Source: Thiorhodococcus minor (GTDB taxonomy: Bacteria > Pseudomonadota > Gammaproteobacteria > Chromatiales > Chromatiaceae). From it: DNA of 39,363 nt. The notes under the pieces are model-generated. The model was given only the letters and a program-made list of their open reading frames with translations. It made no database searches and was not told where the DNA came from. The DNA lies in contig NZ_JAAIJQ010000052.1 of assembly GCF_010820565.1 (NCBI RefSeq), positions 1 to 39,363 of the forward strand, given 5' to 3'. The translations under genes and the position numbers were made by a program. Shown piece after piece: positions 1 through 8,133 of this stretch (positions are counted from its first letter, which is position 1; each line of letters starts with the position of its first letter).

Positions 1-38
1 TCTTCGGTGTTGAGACTGATAGCGTTGCAACGCTTCAT
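1..38 (-). CDS. 5' end of an unidentified gene running off the left edge
   Basis: Only the first twelve codons are inside the window, beginning MKRCNAISLNTE on the minus strand. I chose the ATG at 38-36 because an AGGAG lies seven bases upstream (46-50). An in-frame ATG at 44-42 is too close to that ribosome-binding site. Too little is visible to name a product. Confidence 0.45.
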   Translation of the reverse strand, partial: MKRCNAISLNTE

Positions 39-59
39 CGGCATGCTCCTACAAGGTTC

Positions 60-100
60 CTGTGAAGACGCATTATTGTAACATAATCATAGCTTTAGGC
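60..100 (-). promoter_or_regulatory. Possible promoter of the left-edge gene
   Basis: On the minus strand the AT-rich stretch between the ISL3-like remnant and the partial gene contains TATGTTACAAT, which resembles an extended -10 element. No convincing -35 hexamer is present at the ideal distance, so this is a weak call based on composition and position. Confidence 0.25.
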
Positions 101-396
101 GCTAAGTCCATGGCATTGGCGTGTCCCTTCAAGCGTGCTATGAACATAGACTTTGAGCGTCTTGCGCTCGCCGAGCACAACGCGATCAACGACGATATCG
201 GGTAGGTTCAACAGCGTCTGAAGGGTGTCCGGGTCAAACTTCATTATGAACGGCGTCCGAATGGGGTTCTAGCGGAAAGCAGCAGGCAAGCCATTGATTT
301 TAAAGATATCACAACCCCAGAGCAAACGGGAGAGCCTCAACTTCAGGGGCTCGTTGAATACCTGGATGCGGGACCGAAAAGTGCGTGAAAAAGCCC
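95..396 (-). mobile_element. Remnant of the 5' end of an ISL3-like insertion sequence
   Basis: A minus-strand reading frame (244 down to 95, 49 codons) begins MKFDPDTLQTLLNLPDIVV and runs to VHSTLEGTRQCHG before a stop. This resembles the N-terminus of ISL3-family transposases, where a leucine-rich 'LLNLPD' start leads into a Cys/His zinc finger. Here it breaks off at the first finger residues. Further upstream, around 381-396, the minus strand reads GGGCTTTTTCACGCAC, which fits an ISL3-type terminal sequence. The catalytic domain is absent, so the element is dead. Identification rests on remembered family features and is moderate. Confidence 0.45.
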
Positions 397-440
397 AAAT
401 CGCACTCCCTACGCTGATCCTCAGTGCTGGCTTATCGCGC

Positions 441-1082
441 TCACAAGGCACCTTCTTCAACGAGCAGATCATGGATGGACTCGGCCATGGCTCGATAGCC
501 CTCCTGGTTGAAGTGGATCGCGTCGGACTTGTAGCGGCTTCGGCGCATGAGCTGTGCGACGAGATCGTCCTCGAAGACGAGGTCGTACTCCTCGGCGAGC
601 TCGGTGTAGAAGGGGGCGGTCGAGGAGAACAGACGCTTCTCCGGCAGGCCGATCAGGACGACCTCGATGCCATTCGCCTCGGCGAGCTCGATCATGGCGG
701 CGAGGTTGCGTTTGGTGGCCTGGGGATCGCGATTGCGCAGGATGTCATTGCCGCCTTCCAGCAGAAGCAGCAGATCCGGACGGGACTGCGCGAGCAGGCC
801 CCGCAGGCGGGGGAGGCCATCCGCGGTGACTTCACCGGAGACACCGGCATTGATCACGCGGCGCCCGCTCAGGCGCTCCAGCACGCTCGGATAGCTGTGC
901 GCTGGATCTGTGCCCACGCCATAGGTCAGGCTATCGCCGAAGGCGAGCAATGTCCCATTGGGAGGAATGGGGCTGAGGCGCGGCTGCTCGCAGCCCAGCA
1001 GCAGGGCGAGGATGGCGGGCAGGATTAGCGCGCTCAGCGCTCGGAAGTGCTCGGCGCGCCCAGTGCGACTTGATGGTTTCAT
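441..1082 (-). CDS. GDSL/SGNH-family esterase lipoprotein (TesA/arylesterase-like)
   Basis: This 213-residue protein is an SGNH-fold hydrolase, probably a periplasmic arylesterase or lysophospholipase/thioesterase. The N-terminus is a lipoprotein signal ending in LLLGC (lipidated Cys31). Block I is AFGDSLTYG with nucleophile Ser51. The block III Asn lies in GGND (Asn112), and the block V pair is Asp187 and His190 in DAIHF. The length is normal for TesA-like enzymes. The ATG at 1082 has GGAG six bases upstream. It lies 63 bp downstream of the P-type ATPase on the same strand and may be co-transcribed. The exact substrate cannot be read from the sequence. Confidence 0.85.
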   Translation of the reverse strand: MKPSSRTGRAEHFRALSALILPAILALLLGCEQPRLSPIPPNGTLLAFGDSLTYGVGTDPAHSYPSVLERLSGRRVINAGVSGEVTADGLPRLRGLLAQSRPDLLLLLEGGNDILRNRDPQATKRNLAAMIELAEANGIEVVLIGLPEKRLFSSTAPFYTELAEEYDLVFEDDLVAQLMRRSRYKSDAIHFNQEGYRAMAESIHDLLVEEGAL

Positions 1083-1145
1083 TGAATCTCCGCCAATGCT
1101 TGGAGTCTTGCCGGGCCGATCGTCTCTATCCCCGTCGTGCGACTG

Positions 1146-4004
1146 TCAGGCAAGCTGCTCGCGCGATCGCTTGAGCCAACGCGTTGCCGCCTTCTCCGCC
1201 TCGACGATGAAGAGCACCGTCGAGGCGACGAGCACGATGCGGACCCAGACCAGCGGGTCGATGGCGGCCGTGCCGAAGAGTGCCTGGAGCGGGCTCAGGT
1301 AGGTGAAGCCCAGCTGGAAGAGCAAGAGAAGCCCGACGGCCAGGAGGACATAGGGGTTGCCCAAAAGGCCCTCGCGGCTCAGGACGGGCGCGCTGATGTA
1401 TCTGGAGTTGAAGAGGTAGAAGATCTCGAACATCACCAGGGTGTTGACGGCGACCGTGCGTGCCGCCTCGATGCTGGCGTCTTGGGCCAGCTCCCAGAGA
1501 AAGAGACCGAAGGTGCCCGCCATCAGGATGATGGAGACATAGCCGATGCGCCAGAGGAAGAGTGGCGTCAGCACAGGCTCGCGGGCGTTGCGGGGCGAGC
1601 GATTCATGACGCCGGGCTCGGGTGGCTCGAAGGCGAGTGCAAGCGCCAGTGTGACGGCGGTGATCATGTTCACCCAGAGGATCTGCACCGGCGTTAGCGG
1701 GAACTCGTGGAAGCCGAGCAGGATGGCGCCGAGCACCACCAGGGCCTCGCCGCCGTTGGTGGGCAGGATGAAGAGGATGGCCTTCTTGAGGTTGTCGTAG
1801 ACGGTGCGGCCTTCCTCGACGGCGTTGGCGATGGAGGCGAAGTTGTCGTCCGCGAGCACCATCTCGGCGGCCTCCTTGGCCGCCTCGGTGCCGTTGATGC
1901 CCATGGCGACGCCGACGTCGGCGCGCTTTAGTGCCGGGGCGTCATTGACGCCGTCTCCCGTCATGGCGACGACCTGTCCGCGCTCTTGGAGCGAGCGCAC
2001 CAGTCTGAGCTTGTGCTCGGGGGTGACACGGGCGTAGACGTCGACGTCCGCGACCTGCTGTTCTAGGCCGTCCTCATCCAGGGCGTCCAGGTCTCGGCCG
2101 GTGAGGACCCTGTCTGAATTCCGTAGCCCGACCTGGCCTGCGATGGCCCTCGCGGTCGCGGCATGGTCGCCGGTGATCATCTTGACGCGGATCCCTGCCC
2201 GGGTGCAGGCCTCCACCGCGGCGATCGCTTCGGTGCGCGGTGGGTCGATCAGCCCCACCAGCGCGACCAGGACGAGTCCTTCCTCCAAGTCCTCGAAGTT
2301 CAGCTCCATCGGCTGCATGTCCAGAGACTTGGCCGCGATGGCGAGCACGCGCTGCCCTTCCGCGGCCAGCGCCTCCATCCTCCGCAGCCAGAAGTCAGGG
2401 TCGATGGCGGTCAGCTGGGCTTGGCTGCGCTGGTGCCCGCACATGTCCAGGATGGCCTCGGGGGCGCCCTTGACGAAGATGGCCGCCGCGCCCGAATGGT
2501 CGTGATGCAGCGTCGCCATGAACTTGTGCTCGGACTCGAAGGGGATGAGGTCGGAGCGGGGAAACGCCTTGGCGAGGGTCTCCGGGTCCAGTCCCGCCTT
2601 GATCCCGGCGACGACGAGCGCGCCCTCCATGGGGTCCCCATGAACGCGCCATTCGTCGTTGGCGAGCTCCAGCGTGGCGTCGTTGCAGAGCAGAGCGGCT
2701 TGCAGCGCCTCGCTCAGAACGCCGTCTTCCAGTGGTGAGCAGGTCTTGCCGTCGCAGTAGATGGCGCCGTGTGGGTCATAGCCTGCGCCGCTGAAGGTCA
2801 GGTCGCGGTCTGCGGTGACGACGTGCCGGACGGTCATCTCGTTGCGCGTCAGCGTCCCCGTCTTGTCCGAGCAGATCACCCCCACGGTGCCCAGCGTTTC
2901 CACCGCCGGCAATCGGCGGATGATGGCGTTGCGCCCCGCCATGCGCCTGACGCCGATCGCCAAGGTAATGGTCATGATGGCGGGGAGGCCCTCGGGGATC
3001 GCCGCCACGGCGAGTCCGACGGCGGCGAGGAACATCTCGGAGGCGAGATAGTCGCGCACCAGGACACCGAAGGCGAAGGTGACGCTCGCGAGCGCGAGAA
3101 TGGCGATGGTGAGCCAGGTGCCGAACTGCGCCATCTGTCTGAGGAGTGGGGTGGTGAGCTGCTCCACTCCTGCGACCAAGGCGCTGATCCGGCCGATCTC
3201 GGTGCTGGCGCCGGTGGCGACCACGATGCCCGCGCCCTGGCCATGTGTCACCAGGGTTCCGGAATAGGCCATGCAAAGGCGGTCCGCCAGCGCTGTCTCC
3301 CGGGGCAGGGCGGCGACAGCCTTGTCGATGGGCACGGATTCGCCGGTCAGCGCCGCTTCTTCGATCTGCAGCCCCTTGACCCTAAGCAGGCGCAGATCCG
3401 CGGGGATCTTGTCGCCTGATTGCAGCTGCACCAGATCGCCAGGAACGAGATCCGCGGCGTCGAGCGTGAGGAGGCGGCCGTCCCGCCAGGCCATGGCATG
3501 CGGCGAGAGCATGCCGCGAATGGCGCGCAGGGCGTCTTCCGCCTTGCCTTCCTGAACGAAGCCGATCGCGGCATTGATGATGACGACGCCGAAGATGACG
3601 CTGGCGTCGAGCCAATGCTGCAGTAGTGTGGTCACGACACCCGCCGCCAGGAGCACGTAGATGAGGATGTTGCTGAATTGGCTTAGGAAGCGCTCCAGTG
3701 CGCTGCGCGGCTTGGCCTCCGGAAGGCTGTTGGGGCGATAGTGATCGAGGCGTCTGCGGGCGTCCTCGGAGCTGAGCCCTTGCTCGGCGGTTTCCAGGGC
3801 AGCCAAGACCGCTTCGGTTGGGATGTGGTGCCAGGAGCGGTCTGCTTGAGCCGACTCGGTTGGAGCTTGGGGTGAGAGATTGGCGGCGCGTCTTCGGCGC
3901 CAGAAGATCAGACCGACGGCAAGGGCGCAGACGAGCAGGATCGCCAGGGCGAGCGGCCAGTCCAGCGCAGGGAGCATCGAGGTGGAGCTGGCATCATCAG
4001 TCAT
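1146..4004 (-). CDS. P2-type cation-transporting ATPase
   Basis: This is a 952-residue P-type ATPase of the calcium/sodium-potassium-like group, pumping a cation across the inner membrane at the cost of ATP. It has an extra hydrophobic segment at about residues 13-35 followed by RRRR. A cation-ATPase N domain follows, then TGES (220-223), PEGLP (337-341), the phosphorylation site DKTGTLT (Asp380) and the hinge GDGVNDAP. In M6 the motif reads NMITAV, so the Asn and Thr of SERCA's NLVTD are kept but the Asp is Ala. M5 keeps Asn and Glu in LPTNGGEA. I chose the ATG at 4004, which has AGGAGT about nine bases upstream; the frame stays open 5' of it but overlaps the upstream gene. It follows the glycosyltransferase with a 32-bp gap. 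Ion specificity is uncertain. Confidence 0.9.
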   Translation of the reverse strand: MTDDASSTSMLPALDWPLALAILLVCALAVGLIFWRRRRAANLSPQAPTESAQADRSWHHIPTEAVLAALETAEQGLSSEDARRRLDHYRPNSLPEAKPRSALERFLSQFSNILIYVLLAAGVVTTLLQHWLDASVIFGVVIINAAIGFVQEGKAEDALRAIRGMLSPHAMAWRDGRLLTLDAADLVPGDLVQLQSGDKIPADLRLLRVKGLQIEEAALTGESVPIDKAVAALPRETALADRLCMAYSGTLVTHGQGAGIVVATGASTEIGRISALVAGVEQLTTPLLRQMAQFGTWLTIAILALASVTFAFGVLVRDYLASEMFLAAVGLAVAAIPEGLPAIMTITLAIGVRRMAGRNAIIRRLPAVETLGTVGVICSDKTGTLTRNEMTVRHVVTADRDLTFSGAGYDPHGAIYCDGKTCSPLEDGVLSEALQAALLCNDATLELANDEWRVHGDPMEGALVVAGIKAGLDPETLAKAFPRSDLIPFESEHKFMATLHHDHSGAAAIFVKGAPEAILDMCGHQRSQAQLTAIDPDFWLRRMEALAAEGQRVLAIAAKSLDMQPMELNFEDLEEGLVLVALVGLIDPPRTEAIAAVEACTRAGIRVKMITGDHAATARAIAGQVGLRNSDRVLTGRDLDALDEDGLEQQVADVDVYARVTPEHKLRLVRSLQERGQVVAMTGDGVNDAPALKRADVGVAMGINGTEAAKEAAEMVLADDNFASIANAVEEGRTVYDNLKKAILFILPTNGGEALVVLGAILLGFHEFPLTPVQILWVNMITAVTLALALAFEPPEPGVMNRSPRNAREPVLTPLFLWRIGYVSIILMAGTFGLFLWELAQDASIEAARTVAVNTLVMFEIFYLFNSRYISAPVLSREGLLGNPYVLLAVGLLLLFQLGFTYLSPLQALFGTAAIDPLVWVRIVLVASTVLFIVEAEKAATRWLKRSREQLA

Positions 4005-4036
4005 GTCGGGACGACTCCTGATTGAATCTCTCAGGG

Positions 4037-4792
4037 CTATGGGCGTGCCATGCGCATCCGAAGCAGCCAGGGCAGGCGCGCGACGAAGCCGAGGACGAGA
4101 CGGGTGTGCATCCAAGTCAATAGCACATTGTCGCGCCAATAGTCGAAGTGCGAGCTGCCCCCCTCGTCCTTGCTCAGATAGCGCACGGGCGCGTCGAGGT
4201 TGATGGGGCGAACGCCGCGCCAGGCGAGTCTGACGACGGCCTCGGGATCGAAGTCGAAGCGACGCATCCAGCGCTGCCGGCGCATGATGTCGAGCAGGGG
4301 CGCAACCGGGTAGACCCGGAAACCGAACAGCGAGTCACCGATCCCCATCCAGAGCGTTTCGAGGTTTGCCCACCAATTCGAGACGCGGCGGCCGCGAACC
4401 CGCAGCAAGGGTGCGCTCGCGTCGAAGACCGGCCTGCCGAGGATCATGCAGTCCGGGTGCTCGGCAGCGGCTTGCATGAAGGCCGGAATCAGCTCGGCTG
4501 GGTGCTGGCCGTCCGCATCCATGGTTAGCACATGGGAGACACCCTCGGCAGCGGCGGCGCTCAGGCCGTACAGCACCGCAGCGCCCTTACCACTGTTCGT
4601 CGGCAAGACCATGAGCCTGAGTCCTGCGTCATTTTCGGCGAGCTGCCGAAGCCCCTCGGCCGTGCCGTCCGTGCTGCCGTCGACCACCACCCAGACTTCG
4701 GGCCACTGGGCCCGTGCCGCGGCAACGCTCTGGTAGAGGATGGGGCCGGTGTTGTAGCTGGGGATCAGGACGATGCTCGTCACCCGAGTCAT
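4037..4792 (-). CDS. Family-2 glycosyltransferase, aryl-polyene-cluster type
   Basis: This 251-residue protein has a GT-A fold with no membrane anchor. The N-terminal strand IVLIPSYN is followed by VVVDGSTDGT and the metal-binding DADG (Asp92, Asp94). The C-terminal half carries RRFDFDPEAVVRLAWRG and, later, SHFDYWRDNVLLTWMHTRL. I recognise that arrangement from the glycosyltransferase half of ApeJ-like proteins of aryl-polyene loci, where it is fused to an LpxL-like acyltransferase. Here it stands alone about 10 kb from the pigment genes and heads a two-gene run with the P-type ATPase. A role in glycosylating or anchoring the polyene is inference; a general dolichol-phosphate-mannose-synthase-like enzyme is the alternative. 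Confidence 0.75.
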   Translation of the reverse strand: MTRVTSIVLIPSYNTGPILYQSVAAARAQWPEVWVVVDGSTDGTAEGLRQLAENDAGLRLMVLPTNSGKGAAVLYGLSAAAAEGVSHVLTMDADGQHPAELIPAFMQAAAEHPDCMILGRPVFDASAPLLRVRGRRVSNWWANLETLWMGIGDSLFGFRVYPVAPLLDIMRRQRWMRRFDFDPEAVVRLAWRGVRPINLDAPVRYLSKDEGGSSHFDYWRDNVLLTWMHTRLVLGFVARLPWLLRMRMARP

Positions 4793-5179
4793 AAAGGCTC
4801 CTGGGTCGGTTTCTGCTGTCGGCGCCTACGCGCATCGCCCTTGTCGTCGATGCACGCCCTCGGTTCTGTTTTTGTCGCGAACGCGACGAGGCGCCCTGGT
4901 AGATGGTACCGCCCAGATGGCGAAGTCGTTGAAAAGATGAGGCTCCTCTTCATGGCGTGTCCTTTGCTTGCCAGTGCCCAACGCACAACGGCAGGGAAAA
5001 TCGATCGCATGACACCAACCCACAGATCCAAACCGGCCGGGCGGACAGGCGTCGTCTCTGTCTTGGGCCGCTTGCGCAGGGACGTCTCCGCCGAGCCGAG
5101 CGATGCCACGGGCCGCGCCGAAGCGCGCCGCCGCGGCGTTGGCCGGCAGGCCTTCGCCCCTGTCGGAGGCTGCTGAGCC
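4793..5179. other. Divergent intergenic region, no gene seen
   Basis: This 387-bp gap separates the minus-strand glycosyltransferase from the plus-strand redox operon and should hold both promoters. Reading frames exist on both strands, but none looks like a protein and none has a convincing ribosome-binding site. A perfect hairpin, GTCGCG-AA-CGCGAC, lies at 4874-4887. It is not followed by a T-run in either direction, so it could be an operator but is not an obvious terminator. Confidence 0.5.
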
Positions 5180-5407
5180 ATGGCCCGCTTCCAGCCCTGT
5201 CATGGTAAAGATGCCTGTCGCGACAATGGCGAGCGGTGTCTGACCTGCGGCCGATCATTGAGCGAGATCGCCCGACTGCGGGACGCGCTCGACGCACTGG
5301 CGAATCTGGCGATCGAGCATGGCTATGAGAACAGCGAGGAATTCGCCAGCTATGTCGCTCGCAAGCTCTCTAAGACCATCAACCATCGCCGGGAGCAACT
5401 GCAATGA
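5180..5407 (+). CDS. Small Cys-rich protein heading the redox operon
   Basis: The product is a 75-residue soluble protein. Its N-terminal third contains four cysteines and a histidine in CHGKDACRDNGERCLTCGRS, a likely metal-binding knuckle. The rest is a helical segment ending in ARKLSKTINHRREQ. I recognise the general type as a conserved hypothetical small protein but know no function. It overlaps the hemerythrin gene by ATGA (5404-5407), which implies translational coupling, so a role with hemerythrin and the Rieske protein is plausible but inferred. Confidence 0.65.
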   Translation: MARFQPCHGKDACRDNGERCLTCGRSLSEIARLRDALDALANLAIEHGYENSEEFASYVARKLSKTINHRREQLQ

Positions 5408-5808
5408 GCGCCGCCCTGATCGATCCGGACGACGCCCGGTTTCACCTGGGTGTGCAGGAGATGGATCGCGTTCACGGCGAGTTTATCGCCCTGGTCAATG
5501 CCATGGCCGAGGCCGATCAAGCCGGCTTTCTAGAGCTGTTCGCGCGCCTTGTCGAGCACACCAAGGCACATTTCGACGGCGAAGAGCAGCAGATGACCGA
5601 GACGCGATGTCCGGCGCTGCAGGAGCATCGCGCCGATCACCAGCGTGTGCTCGGGGATCTCTGGGCCATCGGTCAGCGCTCGACGCCGGTCCAGGTGGCC
5701 ATGGGTCGCGCCTATGTGCGCGAGCAGCTGCCGACCTGGTTTGCGGTGCATGCGGCGACCATGGACAGCGCCCTGGCCGCGCACCTGAAGGCAAAGTCGG
5801 GCTCCTGA
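5404..5808 (+). CDS. Bacteriohemerythrin-like protein
   Basis: This 134-residue single-domain hemerythrin is expected to be a four-helix bundle with an oxo-bridged di-iron site that binds O2, NO or another small ligand. Family signatures visible in order are an N-terminal 'MDRVHGEF' helix, 'HTKAHFDGEEQQM' with the paired His and Glu ligands, 'QEHRADHQRVL', and a C-terminal 'WFAVHAATMDSAL' supplying the last His and Asp. The length is typical of bacteriohemerythrins. The start overlaps the stop of the preceding gene (ATGA). With a Rieske protein and CGFS glutaredoxin downstream, an oxygen/NO-sensing or iron-delivery role is a reasonable inference. Confidence 0.85.
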   Translation: MSAALIDPDDARFHLGVQEMDRVHGEFIALVNAMAEADQAGFLELFARLVEHTKAHFDGEEQQMTETRCPALQEHRADHQRVLGDLWAIGQRSTPVQVAMGRAYVREQLPTWFAVHAATMDSALAAHLKAKSGS

Positions 5809-5811
5809 GCG

Positions 5812-6222
5812 ATGGACACGACCGCAGCCGAGCGTGCCTCAGCGCGTGAGAGACGCAAGCTCCTGGTCTGTGACAGCGCCGAGCTGCGTGATCGGGAGCA
5901 TCGCATCATCCCCCTCCTGTTCAAGAAGGAGCGGCAGACCGCCATCGTGCTGCGGTACGCCGGCCAGGTCCACGCCTACTTGAATCAATGTGTGCACATG
6001 GTGCGGCGTCTGGACTGCATGCACGACGCTGTCTTCGATGCAGACCAGGGGCACCTGCGCTGCTCCATGCACGGTATCGTCTATGATCCGGGGACGGGTG
6101 AGTCCTTGAGTGTCTTATATGCCGGCGAGCGCCTCGAGGCGCTGCGGTCCACCGAGATCGATGGGCAGGTCTTCATCGTCGACAAGCGTGTGAAGGCCCT
6201 CGATGAGCCCAGCCAGTCTTGA
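5812..6222 (+). CDS. Rieske [2Fe-2S] ferredoxin-like protein
   Basis: This 136-residue soluble protein carries a complete Rieske cluster site. The first box is CVH in NQCVHMVRRLDC, and the second is CSMH in LRCSMHGIVYDPGTGES, giving the two Cys and two His ligands. There is no signal peptide or oxygenase catalytic domain, so it is a stand-alone electron carrier or sensor, as in NirD/BphA3-like small Rieske proteins. An extra Cys (DCMHD) lies shortly after the first box. It begins three bases after the hemerythrin stop, and the glutaredoxin starts 56 bp downstream. Confidence 0.85.
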   Translation: MDTTAAERASARERRKLLVCDSAELRDREHRIIPLLFKKERQTAIVLRYAGQVHAYLNQCVHMVRRLDCMHDAVFDADQGHLRCSMHGIVYDPGTGESLSVLYAGERLEALRSTEIDGQVFIVDKRVKALDEPSQS

Positions 6223-6278
6223 TCCCGCCGGTAAATACCGCGCGGACAACTGCCAACTCCCCGCAGAGAGGACTTCCG

Positions 6279-6593
6279 ATGAGAACCACCGACAAGATCC
6301 GCCAGCAGCTCGAGGAAAATCCAGTCGTGCTCTACATGAAGGGCACACTAGGCGAGCCGCGCTGCGGCTTCTCCGCGAAGGCCGCGGCCGCGCTGCAGTC
6401 GACCGGGGTCGAATTCGCCTATGTCGATGTCCTGGCCGCGCCGGCCTTTATGCAGGCGCTGCCCGAGGTCTCGGAATTTCCGACTTTCCCGCAGCTCTTC
6501 ATCAAGGACGAGATCATCGGCGGAAGCGATATCATTGAGGCCATGCTCGCGAGTGGCGAGCTGCTGCCGATGCTGAAAGACGCGACAGCCTGA
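6279..6593 (+). CDS. grxD: Monothiol glutaredoxin, Grx4 family
   Basis: This 104-residue CGFS-type glutaredoxin assembles a glutathione-bridged [2Fe-2S] cluster and usually works with BolA in iron-sulfur transfer or iron sensing. The sequence shows 'VVLYMKGT' with the conserved Lys, then the active site CGFS within GEPRCGFSAKA, then 'FPTFPQLFI' and 'GGSDI' for glutathione binding. I chose the ATG at 6279, which has GAGG eight bases upstream and gives the usual family length; the frame stays open further 5'. The bolA-like gene starts 20 bp downstream, matching the known functional pair. Confidence 0.9.
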   Translation: MRTTDKIRQQLEENPVVLYMKGTLGEPRCGFSAKAAAALQSTGVEFAYVDVLAAPAFMQALPEVSEFPTFPQLFIKDEIIGGSDIIEAMLASGELLPMLKDATA

Positions 6594-6613
6594 TATCAGA
6601 CCGAGGATCACAG

Positions 6614-6856
6614 ATGCATCAAGACGACATCGTCACGCGCGTTCGGACCCAATACCCGGACGCGACCATCGACATCGCCGGGGCCGACTGCAACTTCGAG
6701 ATTCACATCCTGAGCGACGGCTTCGCCGGACAGAGCCTGCTGCAGCGCCAAAAGGGGATCTTGGCCCTGTTCAAGGACGAGCTGCAGTCCGGCGCAATGC
6801 ACGCCTTGACGATCAAGGCCAAGACACCGGCAGAGAAGGCCGCGGAGTCCTCCTGA
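6614..6856 (+). CDS. BolA/IbaG family protein
   Basis: This 80-residue BolA-fold protein shows the family pattern: an acidic middle strand 'CNFEIHILSDGFAGQSLLQRQK' and a closing 'ALTIKAKTP'. The Cys in DCNFEIH and the conserved His in 'MHALTIKA' are candidate cluster ligands for a Grx4-BolA [2Fe-2S] heterodimer. It is the last gene of the redox operon, 20 bp after the glutaredoxin. The short length and C-terminal ending favour the IbaG/YrbA branch over canonical BolA. Confidence 0.85.
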   Translation: MHQDDIVTRVRTQYPDATIDIAGADCNFEIHILSDGFAGQSLLQRQKGILALFKDELQSGAMHALTIKAKTPAEKAAESS

Positions 6857-7117
6857 GGCGAAGACAGATCCGCCGCGACCTTTTGGCTGATCGCGCGCGC
6901 TCATCAGCGGTGCCGGGCGATCGGCGGAGGCAGAACAGCCAGGCTGGGGGCTGATCTGCCGTCGCGCGCCGCTTTCAGCCTCGAGCTGAAGCTGCTCGCC
7001 TGGCACCGATCTGGGGAAAGGCATCCCTACGTCTCATTGGGGGATCTGATCGTCGGCGAGTCTGATCATCCGGCTGGTGCATCACCATCGACCGCTCACC
7101 CGGGAGAGCGCGCGCCC

Positions 7118-7543
7118 ATGAAGAGCAACCGACAGCGTCGAGCAGAGATCAAGGCCAAGCGGGTGAAACGGGCGCAAAGACTCAAGATGCGCCTGCAGCC
7201 CAAGCCGCGCCTCGGCGAAACTCCTTTAGGGGCGGTCGCGGCGGACCATGGCGCGCTCAGCCACAATAACACCTATGGCTTGCTCCCGGACTATTACGTC
7301 GATCGGGCGTTCGTCTGTCGCGACTGTGGCAGCGAGGAGATCTGGACCGCCCAGCAGCAAAAATGGTGGTATGAAGCGGCCAAAGGGCACATCGACTCCT
7401 ACGCGGTCCGCTGCCGCGCTTGCCGCAAGCGCATTCGTGACCAAAAAGTGGCTCAGAAGCGTCACATGGAGGCAATGGCGGCTCGACCCCGCCATCCGAA
7501 CGAGGCCTTTTTTCGACGGAAGCTGCGTCGGTCCGCCAAGTAG
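7118..7543 (+). CDS. Zinc-ribbon domain protein
   Basis: This 141-residue protein has a strongly basic N-terminus (MKSNRQRRAEIKAKRVKRAQ). A zinc-ribbon domain follows at about residues 65-110: FVCRDCGSEEIWTAQQQKWW, then VRCRACRKRIRD. The two CxxC pairs and the aromatic stretch between them match the small 'probable zinc-ribbon' family found in many proteobacteria, whose function is unknown. I chose the ATG at 7118; a longer frame exists upstream, but its sequence looks non-coding. The basic N-terminus suggests contact with nucleic acid or the ribosome, which is inference. Confidence 0.75.
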   Translation: MKSNRQRRAEIKAKRVKRAQRLKMRLQPKPRLGETPLGAVAADHGALSHNNTYGLLPDYYVDRAFVCRDCGSEEIWTAQQQKWWYEAAKGHIDSYAVRCRACRKRIRDQKVAQKRHMEAMAARPRHPNEAFFRRKLRRSAK

Positions 7544-8133
7544 CTGCGGTGGCTGGGGCGCATCCGGTCGATCCCGCGATCAGGTTCTCGACCAGCACCT
7601 GGGGCCCAGGGCCTCAGTCAATCCAGATTCCCATGTCCTCAAGAACAGCCTGCGCGCCCTGCTCGGCAACACCGGCTCCATGGTGCTGTGCGGCCACCCC
7701 TGCCGGGACACCGCAGCGCTCGGTGTCTGAAGGCATGGGGCGCCCAATGGTTGCGTGCGACCCGGCTAGCGACAGGCTCGAAGGCTGTTGCCGACCGAGC
7801 CGGCTTCATGTCATCGGCGAGATGTGGTCCGAAGAGCGACCATGCATTGCGGGCTCCTCTGCACGCTGATCGAGGATGTCCAAGGCTTCTTCATCCTGGG
7901 CCTAGGTGCGGCGCGGCCGATCGATGCGCCGCGCCATCGGCGTGTAGAAGTCGTCCCACCAGGCCGCGTCCGGCGGGGTGAAGCAGGTAAGCGAGGTCCG
8001 CCGCACCGGATGTGCCCGGTCTCTTTCCCCGGAGTCTCCTGATCTCTGCGGCTTGATTCAATCAATCGATTGATCTACTGTTAGGCCACCTGCCGCAGGT
8101 TCCTGCATCCCCGTGCCCAGCTTGGGAGCTATC
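7544..8133. other. Gene-poor gap with a possible decayed methyltransferase tail
   Basis: No intact gene is convincing across these 590 bases. On the minus strand, between about 8040 and 7870, one frame reads FTPPDAAWWDDFYTPMARR followed shortly by a stop. It resembles the C-terminal 'WWxDYYxPL' segment of some class I SAM methyltransferases. Nothing upstream of it on that strand supplies a methyltransferase core, so if real it is a remnant. The right-hand end is the promoter region of the TetR gene. Confidence 0.3.

Noticed and set aside
294-1028. Long plus-strand frame over the GDSL gene
   Set aside because: The minus strand carries all SGNH motifs and a lipobox; the plus-strand frame has no family features.
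4789-5203. Minus-strand frames upstream of the glycosyltransferase
   Set aside because: Pro/Arg/Ala-rich composition, no ribosome-binding site and no family resemblance.
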